A DNA stretch of 64,000 nucleotides from Mucispirillum schaedleri (lineage in GTDB: Bacteria; Chrysiogenota; Deferribacteres; Deferribacterales; Mucispirillaceae), in contig CASEIN010000072.1 in assembly GCA_949287985.1 (NCBI GenBank), positions 1 through 64,000 on the forward strand. Direction: 5' to 3'. The notes below the pieces were generated by a model that was not told the DNA's origin, ran no database searches, and saw nothing but the letters and a program-made list of their open reading frames with translations. The position numbers and the translations under genes were made by a program. Below are positions 8,279 through 17,320 of the stretch, piece after piece. Each line of letters begins with the position of its first letter. Position 1 is the first letter of the stretch.

Positions 8279-9022
8279 TTAATAGCTGTTATTTAAAAAT
8301 AGTTTTGTTCTTTCGTTCTTAGGGTTATTAAATATTTCATCAGGTGTGCCGCTTTCTAAAATTTCACCATCAGACATAAATAATATTTTTGTGGCAACTT
8401 CTTTTGCAAAGCCTATTTCATGGGTGACAATAAGCATTGTCATTTTTTCTTCTGCTAACTGTTTCATGGTATAAAGCACTTCTTTAGTTATTTCTGGGTC
8501 AAGTGATGAAGTAGGCTCATCAAAAAGCATAATTTCAGGGTTCATCATTAAAGCACGGACAATGGCAACCCGTTGTTTTTGCCCACCTGATAAGCTGTCA
8601 GGGTAAACTTCAGCTTTATCTGCAAGCCCAACTTTTGCAAGTAATGCTAAACTTCTTTCCCTTATGGTTTTCCTGTTTTCATTTTTTACAAGTTCAACTG
8701 GTTTTTCAAGGTTTCTAATAACTTTCATATGTGGGAAAAGGTTAAAATGTTGAAACACCATACCCATTTTTAATGTAGCATTTTTCACAACAGATGCAGG
8801 CATATATTTTCCGTTTTCAACAAATTTTTCACCATCAATAGATATTGTGCCACCATCTATTTTTTCTAGATCTATCAAACATCTTAAAAGTGTGCTTTTA
8901 CCACTGCCTGATGAGCCTAATATTGCTATTACATCACCTTTTTCCACATTAAAAGATATATCTTTTAACACCTGTAAATTTCCGAAAGACTTTTTAAGAT
9001 GACTTACTTGTATTATGCTCAT
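8279..9022 (-). CDS. Polar amino-acid ABC transporter ATPase (GlnQ/HisP type)
   Basis: 247 residues with Walker [10 protein letters not shown], signature [15 protein letters not shown], Walker [13 protein letters not shown] and the H-loop THE, plus the [12 protein letters not shown]-loop segment typical of the PAAT subfamily. It energises uptake through the permease gene that overlaps its start by four bases. Together with the binding protein at 9725 this makes a full importer; the amino acid cannot be told from sequence, though GlnQ-like systems carry Gln, Glu, Arg, His or Cys. Confidence 0.93.
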   Translation of the reverse strand: MSIIQVSHLKKSFGNLQVLKDISFNVEKGDVIAILGSSGSGKSTLLRCLIDLEKIDGGTISIDGEKFVENGKYMPASVVKNATLKMGMVFQHFNLFPHMKVIRNLEKPVELVKNENRKTIRERSLALLAKVGLADKAEVYPDSLSGGQKQRVAIVRALMMNPEIMLFDEPTSSLDPEITKEVLYTMKQLAEEKMTMLIVTHEIGFAKEVATKILFMSDGEILESGTPDEIFNNPKNERTKLFLNNSY

Positions 9023-9681
9023 AATGATTTACTCGTATATTTGAATTTTTTTTCAATTAATCTTAATACAATAGTAAGTATTAATATTAATAATAGATAT
9101 AAAACACCTGCCATAACAAAAGGCATAATCGAAACGTGTTTAGATACGGCTGTTTTTGCAACATAGCTGATTTCTGCCACTCCTATTACATATACTAGTG
9201 ATGTATCTTTAACTAATGTTATTGCTTCATTACTTAAAGAAGGCAGGCTTACTCGTATCATCTGTGGAATAATTACATGAATATAAGTTTGCAGTTTTGA
9301 AAGCCCTAAAACCTTTGCTGCCTCAAACTGACCTTTATCAATGGCTAAAAGACCACCTCTAAATATTTCAGCAAAATAAGCAGCATAGTTTAGTATAAAT
9401 GCTACTAATGCTGCTGTAAGCCTGTCAAAAGAAATGTATGGTGGAATATGTGGAACTACAAAATATATAAAGAATAACTGTAATATAAGCGGTGTTCCAC
9501 GCATTATGGTAATATATATATTTATAAGCCATGTAATAGGTTTATATTGTGTTTTACCAAGTAGGGTGATAATAAAGCCTAGGGGAATCGATACAGTTAT
9601 CACTACAATAAATATTAGCACTGTAATCTGAGCCCCTTGAAGCATAGCCTGGGCTGTCTGTATTAAATAACTGCTATCCAC
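9019..9681 (-). CDS. Amino-acid ABC transporter permease (HisMQ/GlnP type)
   Basis: 220 residues, starting with GTG (GTG-GAT-AGC) five bases after a GGGGTGA box. There are about five transmembrane segments, with the family blocks [15 protein letters not shown] and the EAA loop [21 protein letters not shown]. It forms the membrane channel, presumably as a homodimer since only one permease gene is present. Overlap with the ATPase start implies translational coupling. Confidence 0.93.
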   Translation of the reverse strand: MDSSYLIQTAQAMLQGAQITVLIFIVVITVSIPLGFIITLLGKTQYKPITWLINIYITIMRGTPLILQLFFIYFVVPHIPPYISFDRLTAALVAFILNYAAYFAEIFRGGLLAIDKGQFEAAKVLGLSKLQTYIHVIIPQMIRVSLPSLSNEAITLVKDTSLVYVIGVAEISYVAKTAVSKHVSIMPFVMAGVLYLLLILILTIVLRLIEKKFKYTSKSL

Positions 9682-9724
9682 TTTATTTCACCCCGAAAAA
9701 CATATGATAATATGCTAAAGTTTA

Positions 9725-10507
9725 TTAATATTTTTTAATAATATCTTCACCAAACCATTTTATTGATATTTTAGAAGCAGTGCCATCATCAATAAGTTCA
9801 TCAATTGCTTTTTCTACTTTAGTTTTTAATTCATCGTTTCCTTTTTTAAATGCAATTGCATAAAACTCTTCGTTAAAGTAATCATTTGATACCTTATATG
9901 CACCAGTTTTTTTGTTAAGCATATATCTTGCAACTACTTCGTCCATAATAACGGCATCAATTCTACCTATATCTAAATCTTGTAATGCTAAAACGTTATT
10001 ATCATAAGTAGATTTATTAACTTTTTCATTAATAGGGTCTTTTTCTAGTGCCTGCACAGCAGTAGAGCCAGTTTGAAGCCCAACATTTTTACCTTCTAAA
10101 TCAGCCTTTGTGTTAATTGGAGAATCAGCAGTTGTAATGATTACCATTTTATTTGCTAAATATGGTTTTGATAAAGCCATAGCTTCCTGTCTTTCAGGGC
10201 TTACGCTTAAACCGTTCCAAATACATGTAATTTTACCAGAATTTAATTCTAATTCTTTAGTGCCCCAGTCAATAGGCTGCAACACAAGTTCCATATTAAG
10301 CTTTTTAGTAACTTCTTTTGCTAAATCTATATCAAAACCTACGATTTCGTTGTTATCGCCACGAAAACCCATAGGTGGAAAACTATCATCTAATCCCATA
10401 ATTAATTGAGCCTGCCCAGAAGCAGAATTATTATCTGTTTGATTTTTTTTGCACCCAAAAGAAAGGGCAGAAAGTAATACAGTAATGAAAATAAGCAGTT
10501 TTTTCAT
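9725..10507 (-). CDS. Amino-acid ABC transporter substrate-binding lipoprotein
   Basis: 260 residues with a lipoprotein signal (MKKLLIFITVLLSALSFGC, Cys19) and a family 3 binding-protein fold: GLDDSFPPMGFRGDNNEIVG-type N-lobe, FDIDLAKEV, the inter-lobe segment GKNVGLQTGSTA, and a DAVIMDE loop. It is the first gene of the operon running to ybaK, so it is likely made in excess. Lipid anchoring in a diderm suggests inner-membrane attachment. Substrate unknown. Confidence 0.93.
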   Translation of the reverse strand: MKKLLIFITVLLSALSFGCKKNQTDNNSASGQAQLIMGLDDSFPPMGFRGDNNEIVGFDIDLAKEVTKKLNMELVLQPIDWGTKELELNSGKITCIWNGLSVSPERQEAMALSKPYLANKMVIITTADSPINTKADLEGKNVGLQTGSTAVQALEKDPINEKVNKSTYDNNVLALQDLDIGRIDAVIMDEVVARYMLNKKTGAYKVSNDYFNEEFYAIAFKKGNDELKTKVEKAIDELIDDGTASKISIKWFGEDIIKKY

Positions 10508-10623
10508 CTCTCACCTTTTTTATAAATATTCTTGTTTGCATACTTTATCATATTATATAAAAAAATCAATGAATAATTTATATTTATAAGTAAGTAATAT
10601 GGTATTTACTGCGACTACAGTGT

Positions 10624-10653
10624 ATTTTTAATTCTAAACTGGGAATTAAAAAT
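10624..10653. repeat. Perfect 11-bp inverted repeat between divergent genes
   Basis: Arms at 10624-10634 and 10643-10653 with an eight-base loop lie in the divergent gap between the binding-protein gene and the TorD-like gene, just upstream of the plus-strand promoter at 10663. As neither neighbour is transcribed towards it, an operator or a leader hairpin is more likely than a terminator. Confidence 0.55.
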
Positions 10654-10662
10654 AAAATATAA

Positions 10663-10691
10663 TTGTATTAATATGATAATTCTGCTATATA
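10663..10691 (+). promoter_or_regulatory. Promoter for the TorD-like gene
   Basis: TTGTAT at 10663-10668 and TATATA at 10686-10691 are 17 bp apart, ending 27 bp before the ATG at 10719, which is preceded by AGGTGAT. Confidence 0.5.
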
Positions 10692-10718
10692 TAGAAAAAA
10701 TGTAAATTAGGTGATAAC

Positions 10719-11339
10719 ATGATAGATATGCAAAGTATAAAACTTTTAATGGCAGGAAGGGCAGGGGTTTATGGCTTGCTTGCTGATATTTTTACAGCAC
10801 CAACAGATAGTGATAATATATATAATTTATGTAAATATTTATACGATTTAACAGAATCAGTAGAAGTAATAGATGAGCAGGAAGAAATTATACAAGGTTT
10901 TAAAGGGCTTGCAACATGGTATAAAAATTCTCAGCAAATTGAAAGTTCTTGGATAGAAGCCAAATTAAAAGAAGAATTCAATTTTATTTTTAAAAACCCA
11001 GCAGGTTCAATTGGTATAGTTTTTCCCAATACTGAAAATATTGATGAAGTATATAGCAAGTATGGATACACGCCAGAATTTAAAAGTGGTGGTATAAATG
11101 AGATATTATCATTTATGAGCCATATGGCAATAGAAACGGCAAAACAGGATAATATAGAGCAGGTTTCAGAATATGCAAAAGCTCAGCTTTTATTTTTAGA
11201 TACCTTTGTAATGCCTTATATTTCAGGGTTTTGTGAAGCATTATATGAAGTATGCCCAAGTTATGGAATATTTCAATATATAGCAGTAATATTACATGGT
11301 TACTTAATGCTTGATGAACCAACATTGAAATATTTTTAG
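10719..11339 (+). CDS. TorD/NarJ-family molybdoenzyme chaperone
   Basis: 206 residues, all helical, with family features: RAGVYGLLADIFTAPTD at the N-terminus, an EFNFIF segment, and the late FMSHMAIE...LLFLDTFVMPYISGF region. TorD-type chaperones bind the twin-arginine signal of a molybdoenzyme, allow cofactor loading and hold it for Tat export. The only Tat-tagged molybdoenzyme in the window is the one at 23218. Its 3' end overlaps the convergent TAXI gene by four bases. The family call is fairly good; the client is inference. Confidence 0.7.
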   Translation: MIDMQSIKLLMAGRAGVYGLLADIFTAPTDSDNIYNLCKYLYDLTESVEVIDEQEEIIQGFKGLATWYKNSQQIESSWIEAKLKEEFNFIFKNPAGSIGIVFPNTENIDEVYSKYGYTPEFKSGGINEILSFMSHMAIETAKQDNIEQVSEYAKAQLLFLDTFVMPYISGFCEALYEVCPSYGIFQYIAVILHGYLMLDEPTLKYF

Positions 11340-12301
11340 TTTATAAGCCCTTTATCCATATAGTAACGCATAGCACCAGGGTGAATTGGTGCTGTGTTAT
11401 ACTGGAGCATCTCTTTTATATCCATATCTTTAAAAGCAGGGTGCAGCCTTTTTAAAATGCTTAAATTTTCAACAATTTCTTTTGCTATAATATAGGCTGC
11501 ATAGTTTGATGTTTTACTTGATGTTACAACGGTTGTCATTATACTAACCGTTTTTGTGTCATTAGGATTTAATGCTTTTGGATATATTGATTTTGGTTGT
11601 GAAGTAATCTTATATTGTGGATATTCTAAAAACAATTTATTTACCCCTGTAATATCAATAAACCTAACAGGTGTAGTTTCTGTAAGTAATTTTATGGTAT
11701 TAAGTGGCATAATAGAAGTAATAAAAAAGCCATCAAGCCTGCCGTCCTGCATTTTAACAACAACATCTTGCAAAGAAGTGCTTGTATTATCAAAATATAC
11801 AGTATAGTTATCAAGCCCATATGAACTTAATATTTTTTTACTGTTTAAGTATGTGCCTTCTCCAATTAAGCCAAGATGAATATTTTTACCTTTTATATCT
11901 ACTAAGGTTTTTATTTTAGAAGCTTCTCTTGCTATAAATTGGATATATTCTGGGCTAAGGCTTATTATGGAGCGTAAATCATATTGTGGCATACCTTGCC
12001 ATTCTCCAAGCCCTTTGTATGCTCTATACTGCACATCAGCAGAAACAACTCCAAGCATTAAATCTCCATTTATAACATTATCAACATTATAAACATCGCC
12101 TTCGGTATTTATTACATTTGGCTGCAATTTATGAATTTTTGAATTTATATTTAATATTTTACCAATGGATATACCAATAGGGTATAAACCACTTTTATTA
12201 TCACCAGTGCCGATATTTACAGGTATAACTTTATTCTGTGCAAAGCATGTAAATGCCAAAAAAAATACAATTAAAAAAGTGATATAAAATAATTTTTTCA
12301 T
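11336..12301 (-). CDS. TAXI-family TRAP-type solute-binding protein
   Basis: 321 residues with a signal peptide (MKKLFYITFLIVFFLAFTCFA) and the TAXI N-terminal block NIGTGDNKSGLYPIGISIGK, followed by a GVVSADVQYRAY segment and the late NTAPIHPGAMRYY motif that is diagnostic of the family. Such proteins capture glutamate or other organic acids in the periplasm and feed a fused DctQM membrane protein. No TRAP membrane gene lies nearby, so it is an orphan here. The start has a GGAG box. Confidence 0.88.
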   Translation of the reverse strand: MKKLFYITFLIVFFLAFTCFAQNKVIPVNIGTGDNKSGLYPIGISIGKILNINSKIHKLQPNVINTEGDVYNVDNVINGDLMLGVVSADVQYRAYKGLGEWQGMPQYDLRSIISLSPEYIQFIAREASKIKTLVDIKGKNIHLGLIGEGTYLNSKKILSSYGLDNYTVYFDNTSTSLQDVVVKMQDGRLDGFFITSIMPLNTIKLLTETTPVRFIDITGVNKLFLEYPQYKITSQPKSIYPKALNPNDTKTVSIMTTVVTSSKTSNYAAYIIAKEIVENLSILKRLHPAFKDMDIKEMLQYNTAPIHPGAMRYYMDKGLIN

Positions 12302-12361
12302 ACTATCTCCGTGTATATTATATGAAATATCCTTATGAAAATCAAGAATTATTAATTTTAC

Positions 12362-12389
12362 TTGAGATTTTTGGTAAATTTAATATAAT
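12362..12389 (+). promoter_or_regulatory. Promoter for mtnA-aldolase pair
   Basis: TTGAGA at 12362-12367 and a perfect TATAAT at 12384-12389 with a 16-bp spacer, 28 bp before the ATG at 12418. Confidence 0.6.
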
Positions 12390-12417
12390 AACTACCATAT
12401 TTATATAAAGGTGTATT

Positions 12418-13473
12418 ATGGGTTCAGATATTTTACCAAAAGCAGTCAAATATGAAAACGGACAGTTAATTTTTTTAGACCAGACAAAGCTTCCCTTGGA
12501 GCTTATCTATGAGAAACAGGAAACATTAGAGCAGGTATATGATTCTATTAAAACATTAAAAGTTCGTGGTGCCCCTGCAATAGGTATAGCTGGTGCTTTT
12601 GGGCTTTTAATCTCTATGAAAAACCATATAAATAATTCGGTTGATGAATTTATTAAAATGCTAAAATCAAATGGTGAATATTTAATATCATCTCGTCCTA
12701 CTGCTGTAAATTTATCCTGGGCAGTAAATAGAATAATAAAAAAGGCAGAAAGTGTTGAAGCACATACTTCAGAAGAATTATATAAAATTATAGAGCAGGA
12801 AGCAGTATATATTTTTGAAGAAGATAAAAAAATATGCCAAAATATAGGCGAATATGGGCAGGATTTAATATGTGATGGTATGGGTATACTTACTCACTGC
12901 AATGCTGGAGCATTAGCAGTATCAGAACTTGGCACAGCTTTAGCACCAATTTATAAAGCGTTAGATAACGGCAAAAAATTTAAAGTATATGCTGATGAAA
13001 CAAGACCACTTTTACAGGGGGCAAGGCTTACAAGTTACGAGTTATATTCTGCAGGGGTAGATGTAACATTAATATGTGATAATATGGCAGCTTATGCTAT
13101 GAGTAAAGGTCTAATTAATATGGTAATAGTAGGCTGTGACAGGGTGGCAGCCAATGGTGATACTGCCAATAAAATAGGCACAATGAATGTGGCAATATTA
13201 GCAAAGTATTTTAATATTCCTTTTTATGTTGCCTGCCCATCATCGACATATGATAATATGACATTAACAGGAAAAGATATTATAATAGAAGAAAGAGATA
13301 AAAAAGAAGTTACTCATTTTTCTTCATGCCAAACTGCCCCTGAAAATGTTAATGTTTTAAACCCTGCATTTGATGTTACACCAAATGAATTAATAACAGG
13401 TTTTATTACAGAATATGGTATAATAAAGCCGCCTTTTATTGTTAATTTGGAAAAAATACTAAACAATAGGTAG
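12418..13473 (+). CDS. mtnA: Methylthioribose-1-phosphate isomerase
   Basis: 351 residues of the eIF2B-like fold. MtnA turns 5-methylthioribose 1-phosphate into 5-methylthioribulose 1-phosphate. The family blocks VRGAPAIGIAGAFGLL, GILTHCNAGALA (catalytic cysteine), ADETRPLLQGARLTSYEL and VGCDRVAANGDTANKIGT (catalytic aspartate) are all intact. The gene is followed after four bases by a class II aldolase, so product and next enzyme are coupled. An AAGGTG box precedes the ATG. It can also act on 5-deoxyribose 1-phosphate in the related 5'-deoxyadenosine route. Confidence 0.95.
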   Translation: MGSDILPKAVKYENGQLIFLDQTKLPLELIYEKQETLEQVYDSIKTLKVRGAPAIGIAGAFGLLISMKNHINNSVDEFIKMLKSNGEYLISSRPTAVNLSWAVNRIIKKAESVEAHTSEELYKIIEQEAVYIFEEDKKICQNIGEYGQDLICDGMGILTHCNAGALAVSELGTALAPIYKALDNGKKFKVYADETRPLLQGARLTSYELYSAGVDVTLICDNMAAYAMSKGLINMVIVGCDRVAANGDTANKIGTMNVAILAKYFNIPFYVACPSSTYDNMTLTGKDIIIEERDKKEVTHFSSCQTAPENVNVLNPAFDVTPNELITGFITEYGIIKPPFIVNLEKILNNR

Positions 13474-13477
13474 TAAT

Positions 13478-14065
13478 ATGATAGAAAAATATAAGCAGGA
13501 TATATGTGAAATAGGCAGAAGGCTATATAATAGGGAGCTTGTTGCTGCAAACGATGGCAATATATCTATAAAAGTAGATGAAAATAAACTGCTGATAACA
13601 CCTACTATGATGAGTAAAGGGTATATGGTGGAAGATGATATAATTTTAATAGATTATGATGGTAGTGTTCTAATGGGAAGTAAAAAGCCATCATCAGAAT
13701 ATTTGCTTCACACAACAGTTTATAAAAACAGGCAGGATATAAATGCAATAGTCCATGCTCACCCAGTAACAGCATCAGCTTTTGCAGTATGCTCTCGCCC
13801 TGTAGATATGAGATATATGCCTGAAGCTATTATGAGCCTTGGAGTTTTCCCTGTGGCAGAATATGCTCGCCCTGGCACAAAAGAGTTAGCATTATCTATT
13901 ATGCCATATATTAATGAGCATAATGGCTGCTTACTTTCAAACCATGGGGCTGTGTGCTGGTCAAAAGATGTATACTCTGCATATTATCTTATGGAGCAGC
14001 TTGAATTTTACTGTAAAACATCGCTAATAGCAGAGCAAATAGGTAACCCAAAAATTATCCCTTAA
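13478..14065 (+). CDS. Class II aldolase, probable methylthioribulose-1-phosphate aldolase
   Basis: 195 residues of the fuculose-1-phosphate aldolase/AraD fold. Visible are the phosphate-binding ANDGNIS, the substrate loop SSEYLLH, and zinc ligands in HAHP and the later NHG. Next to mtnA it could be either an MtnB-type dehydratase or the Ald2-type aldolase of the DHAP shunt, which cuts 5-methylthioribulose 1-phosphate into DHAP and 2-methylthioacetaldehyde. The absence of mtnC, mtnD or mtnE around it, and the anaerobic setting in which the oxygen-using MtnD step would fail, favour the aldolase; this is inference. The 3' end overlaps the convergent TorD-like gene by 11 bp. Confidence 0.8.
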   Translation: MIEKYKQDICEIGRRLYNRELVAANDGNISIKVDENKLLITPTMMSKGYMVEDDIILIDYDGSVLMGSKKPSSEYLLHTTVYKNRQDINAIVHAHPVTASAFAVCSRPVDMRYMPEAIMSLGVFPVAEYARPGTKELALSIMPYINEHNGCLLSNHGAVCWSKDVYSAYYLMEQLEFYCKTSLIAEQIGNPKIIP

Positions 14066-14774
14066 CTGCTTTTAAAAATTCTTCAGTTAACGTTTTATCA
14101 TATTTTATAAATTCGTTCATAATACCAGCAACTGCATAGTATAGGTTATTATCTATTTGAGTAATTTGTTCTTTTAAATGAACTGTAAATTCATTTACCC
14201 ATGTTAAAAGGTGAGCTTGAAGAAAGTTATACTGTTCTTGCAGCAGGTTTGCCACATTATCATAATTTTCTTCTTCTAAAAACTTAATTAATAACGCATT
14301 TAACTGCTGCATATAAAGCATTTCGATACTGATATGGTCTGCAGGAAGTGTATTTTCTTCTGGTGGTATAAAGTTATTTACTTCATATATATTTATAACT
14401 TTATCTTTTTCTCTTATTTGCATATTATTGCTAAATAAATATTCTGAAGCAGTGCATGGGATAGCATAAACACTATCAAGAAAAAGTTCTGTAAAAATAT
14501 CTTGTTGTAATTCAAGTAAATCTTCAATACTATCTTCATCAAGGCTTTGTTCATATGAGTTATAATTTTTTAACACGTTAATAGATACGCTGTAATCATT
14601 TGTAAGGATATGTTTTTTTAGTTCTTCAAAATAGGGAATAAGTCTTGCTGTAGCACCTATAAAGTTAGTATCTGGGTATATATTAAACACTTTGAAAAAA
14701 TAATTATAAAAGTTTGTTTTTATAACACCTGCCGAGTGCATATTATCTTTTAAAGTATTACTTATGTTGTTCAT
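14055..14774 (-). CDS. TorD-family chaperone (second copy)
   Basis: 239 residues with the TorD hallmark PADHISIEMLYMQQLNALL followed by a HLLTWVNEF segment. It is clearly related to the gene at 27779, which has EDYISVEMLYMQKLSDLI and HILVWIDLF at the same places, and more distantly to the one at 10719. It should act in the cytoplasm on a molybdoenzyme precursor. An AGAGGTGA box precedes the ATG. It is transcribed alone between the mtnA pair and mqnA. Confidence 0.75.
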   Translation of the reverse strand: MNNISNTLKDNMHSAGVIKTNFYNYFFKVFNIYPDTNFIGATARLIPYFEELKKHILTNDYSVSINVLKNYNSYEQSLDEDSIEDLLELQQDIFTELFLDSVYAIPCTASEYLFSNNMQIREKDKVINIYEVNNFIPPEENTLPADHISIEMLYMQQLNALLIKFLEEENYDNVANLLQEQYNFLQAHLLTWVNEFTVHLKEQITQIDNNLYYAVAGIMNEFIKYDKTLTEEFLKAVKG

Positions 14775-14888
14775 TTTTCACCTCTAAAAACTACTACTTT
14801 TTTTATTATAGCAAAATATTTATAATTATCTAGCTTTTTTTAATAATATGATTTATTCTATTTATATATTATATATCATTGGTGTTAA

Positions 14889-15680
14889 ATGTTAAAAATT
14901 GGATTTATGGATTATGCAAATGTCTACCCTATATTTTATTATTTACTGCAGGATAAAAATATAGAGTATATAAAAGGTGTGCCTGCAGAACTAAATAAGG
15001 CAATGCGTGAAGGCAGGATAGATTTATCTCCAGCTTCTAGTATTGAGTTTGCAAGAAATCATGCATTATATAATGTTCATAATAAAATATGTGTTTCATC
15101 TATTGGGCCAGTTAAAAGTGTAAACCTTTATAGTAAGTATAAAATAGAAGATTTGCAGGGTAAGAAAATATATTTTACAAAGGATTCTAATACATCTACA
15201 GTTTTATGCAGAATAGTGCTTGAAAAATTTTATAATCTTCAAGTTACTTATACATCTAATGAAAGTGAGGCTGATGCATTTTTATTAATAGGTGATAAAG
15301 CACTTTTTGCATATTATAACTCACCTTCGCCATATGTAATAGATTTAGGTGAGCAGTGGTATAAATTTACGAAACTTCCTTTTGTTTTTGCTTTATGGAT
15401 AATTAGTAAAAAAGCAGCAGCAGATGAATATTATAGTTCATTAGTGCAAAATATTACGAAATATGGGGAGCTTTTTCCAAAAGATATTTCAAAACTTGCA
15501 CCAAAATATATAGAGCAGGGTTTTACTTTGGAGCAAATTGAGGATTATTGGAATACCATAGTTTATAGCATTACAGATGACCATAGAAAAGGGCTTTCAC
15601 TTTTTTATAACCTTGCCTATGAACTAGGGGAAACAAAAGATAATGGTGCAGATTTTATTGATGCAGCATTTATAAAATAG
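14889..15680 (+). CDS. mqnA: Chorismate dehydratase, futalosine menaquinone pathway
   Basis: 263 residues with a periplasmic-binding-protein-like fold but no signal peptide. MqnA dehydrates chorismate to 3-enolpyruvyl-benzoate, the first committed step of futalosine-route menaquinone synthesis. Family blocks are IGFMDYANVYPIFY at the N-terminus, GVPAELNKAMREGRIDLSPASSIEFA, and SIGPVKSVNLYS. No other mqn genes are nearby. It shows that the respiratory quinone is menaquinone made by the alternative pathway. The stop is two bases from the convergent SspB-like gene. Confidence 0.9.
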   Translation: MLKIGFMDYANVYPIFYYLLQDKNIEYIKGVPAELNKAMREGRIDLSPASSIEFARNHALYNVHNKICVSSIGPVKSVNLYSKYKIEDLQGKKIYFTKDSNTSTVLCRIVLEKFYNLQVTYTSNESEADAFLLIGDKALFAYYNSPSPYVIDLGEQWYKFTKLPFVFALWIISKKAAADEYYSSLVQNITKYGELFPKDISKLAPKYIEQGFTLEQIEDYWNTIVYSITDDHRKGLSLFYNLAYELGETKDNGADFIDAAFIK

Positions 15681-15682
15681 TG

Positions 15683-16111
15683 TTATGATTTATTTTTCTT
15701 AGTAAAATCAGCCCTAACAATAACAGCCTGTTTTTTTTCTTTTGGTTTATTATGCATATTTGGGTTTGTGTTTATTCTAAGGACATTTTCCTCGTTGCTT
15801 TCATAATATGGAAAATTAAAAATACATAAAGGCTTATGCAGGTCATTTAAAACTGCATCTACTGCTTCATAAGGTATAAACACATTTTCCCATACACCGT
15901 TAAAACGAAGTTTGGCAAAAATATAATCATCTTCCATTTTAAAATCAGAGCAGGAAGCAGAGCCTATGGCAAGAACAATCCCATTATTTTTCTCACTGTT
16001 TATAAGCCCACGTTCTCCCACAATAAGTTTTGGGTGGGGCAGGGAGTGAATATATATTTTCCCATATTCTTCCATAGCAGCAGAAATTACTGTTTTTTTA
16101 AGTTTATTCAT
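15683..16111 (-). CDS. SspB-like ClpXP adaptor or related PilZ-fold-size protein
   Basis: 142 residues. The core pattern (HPKLIVGERGLINSEKNNG, then IVLAIGSASCSDF, YIFAKLRFNGVWENVFIPYEAV) follows the order of SspB, which tethers ssrA-tagged proteins to ClpX: a beta-rich body where a strand of small residues is followed by a charged strand and the VxIPxxAV segment. The tail from residue 115 is basic and lysine-rich, as a ClpX-binding tail may be. The call rests on pattern only. It is ten bases downstream of the OppD-type gene. Confidence 0.55.
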   Translation of the reverse strand: MNKLKKTVISAAMEEYGKIYIHSLPHPKLIVGERGLINSEKNNGIVLAIGSASCSDFKMEDDYIFAKLRFNGVWENVFIPYEAVDAVLNDLHKPLCIFNFPYYESNEENVLRINTNPNMHNKPKEKKQAVIVRADFTKKNKS

Positions 16112-16121
16112 AGGCTAATCC

Positions 16122-17063
16122 TTATGTATTTGGATTGTGGCATTTATATCCATTACTAAATACTGGTTTTTTATTACAGCAAACATCTATACTGTTATCA
16201 CACCTATCGGCAAAAATACATTTTTCATTATATAAAAAATTATTTTTTTCAATAAAACCTTTTATGGTAGTTAATTCGCCCTTATTACCAATTTGAGCAA
16301 TACATTTTTTTAATGCATTAGTATATGGGTGTTTTTCTTTGCCATCTATTAAATCTTTTGATGAAACTATTTCCATTAACTCCCCAGAATAAAGCACTGC
16401 TATATTATTACAAATTGAAGCAAGTAGTGCCAAATCATGTGAAATAAAAAGAGTAGTTAAATTACGTTCTTTATTTAGCTTTTGTATTAGGTTAATGATT
16501 TGTGTTTGTATTGTAACATCTAAAGCAGTGGTTGGTTCATCAGCTATTAATAGTTCAGGGTTTGTAGCAAGTGCCATAGCTATCATAACACGCTGGTTCA
16601 TTCCACCTGAAAGCTGGTGTGGGTAATTATTAAGCCTTTCTTCTGGCATATCAATTTCCACATCTTTTAAAAGTGATACTGCCATATTATAAGCATCAGA
16701 CTTACTTATGTTTTTATTATGAAGCTTGATAGTTTCTATTAAATGCCTGCCAATTGTCATTACTGGGTTTAGGGAGCTAAGTGGGTTTTGAAAAATCATT
16801 GATACTTTTTTACCACGAATAAGTTTAAAACTGTTTTTGTCATTAGTATTAATGCTATCAACAATAATTTCCCCACCTGTTTTATAAATAGGTGCTTTAT
16901 TTAACCCTAATATACATTTAGCAAAAACACTTTTACCAGAGCCAGATTCACCAGCTAAACCAAAGATTTCACCTTTATTAATATGCAGCGAAAAATCTCT
17001 TAATATATAAAAATTTTCTTTATTAGATTTTAATTCAACTGTTAAATTATTAACTTGTAACAT
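16122..17063 (-). CDS. Oligopeptide/dipeptide ABC transporter ATPase (OppD/DppD type)
   Basis: 313 residues with Walker A GESGSGKS, signature LSGGMNQRVMIAMALA, Walker B LLIADEPTTALD and the C-terminal oligopeptide domain with its cysteine cluster (CIFADRC...CC...C) near residues 278-309, as in OppD. No permease, binding protein or second ATPase lies beside it, whereas the Yej system at 54471-59985 already has its own double ATPase. It is therefore an orphan component or serves a transporter encoded elsewhere. Confidence 0.88.
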   Translation of the reverse strand: MLQVNNLTVELKSNKENFYILRDFSLHINKGEIFGLAGESGSGKSVFAKCILGLNKAPIYKTGGEIIVDSINTNDKNSFKLIRGKKVSMIFQNPLSSLNPVMTIGRHLIETIKLHNKNISKSDAYNMAVSLLKDVEIDMPEERLNNYPHQLSGGMNQRVMIAMALATNPELLIADEPTTALDVTIQTQIINLIQKLNKERNLTTLFISHDLALLASICNNIAVLYSGELMEIVSSKDLIDGKEKHPYTNALKKCIAQIGNKGELTTIKGFIEKNNFLYNEKCIFADRCDNSIDVCCNKKPVFSNGYKCHNPNT

Positions 17064-17282
17064 ATAATACCCTATATTTAATAGATATTATTATAAATAT
17101 AAGCTTAGAAATTGCAAGATAATATTTATATTAATTTATAAGAGATAATTTTTAAGTAATATATCCAAAAATTACACATAAAACCTATTTGCAATATATT
17201 AATGCATTATGAATATAGTGTTTAGTATGTGTATAGGTAATATTACTTATATGTAATACTATGATTAATAGTTAGTGGAATA

Positions 17283-17314
17283 ACAAGCACTTTTAATGAT
17301 TTAAAAGTGCTTGT
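17283..17314 (-). terminator. Hairpin after the Tat-exported small protein
   Basis: A perfect 14-bp inverted repeat (17283-17296 with 17301-17314) and four-base loop lies seven bases beyond the stop at 17321. It lacks a good T tract on either strand, so termination is plausible but not certain. The remaining 17064-17282 gap holds nothing else I can support. Confidence 0.55.
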
Positions 17315-17320
17315 GTGATT

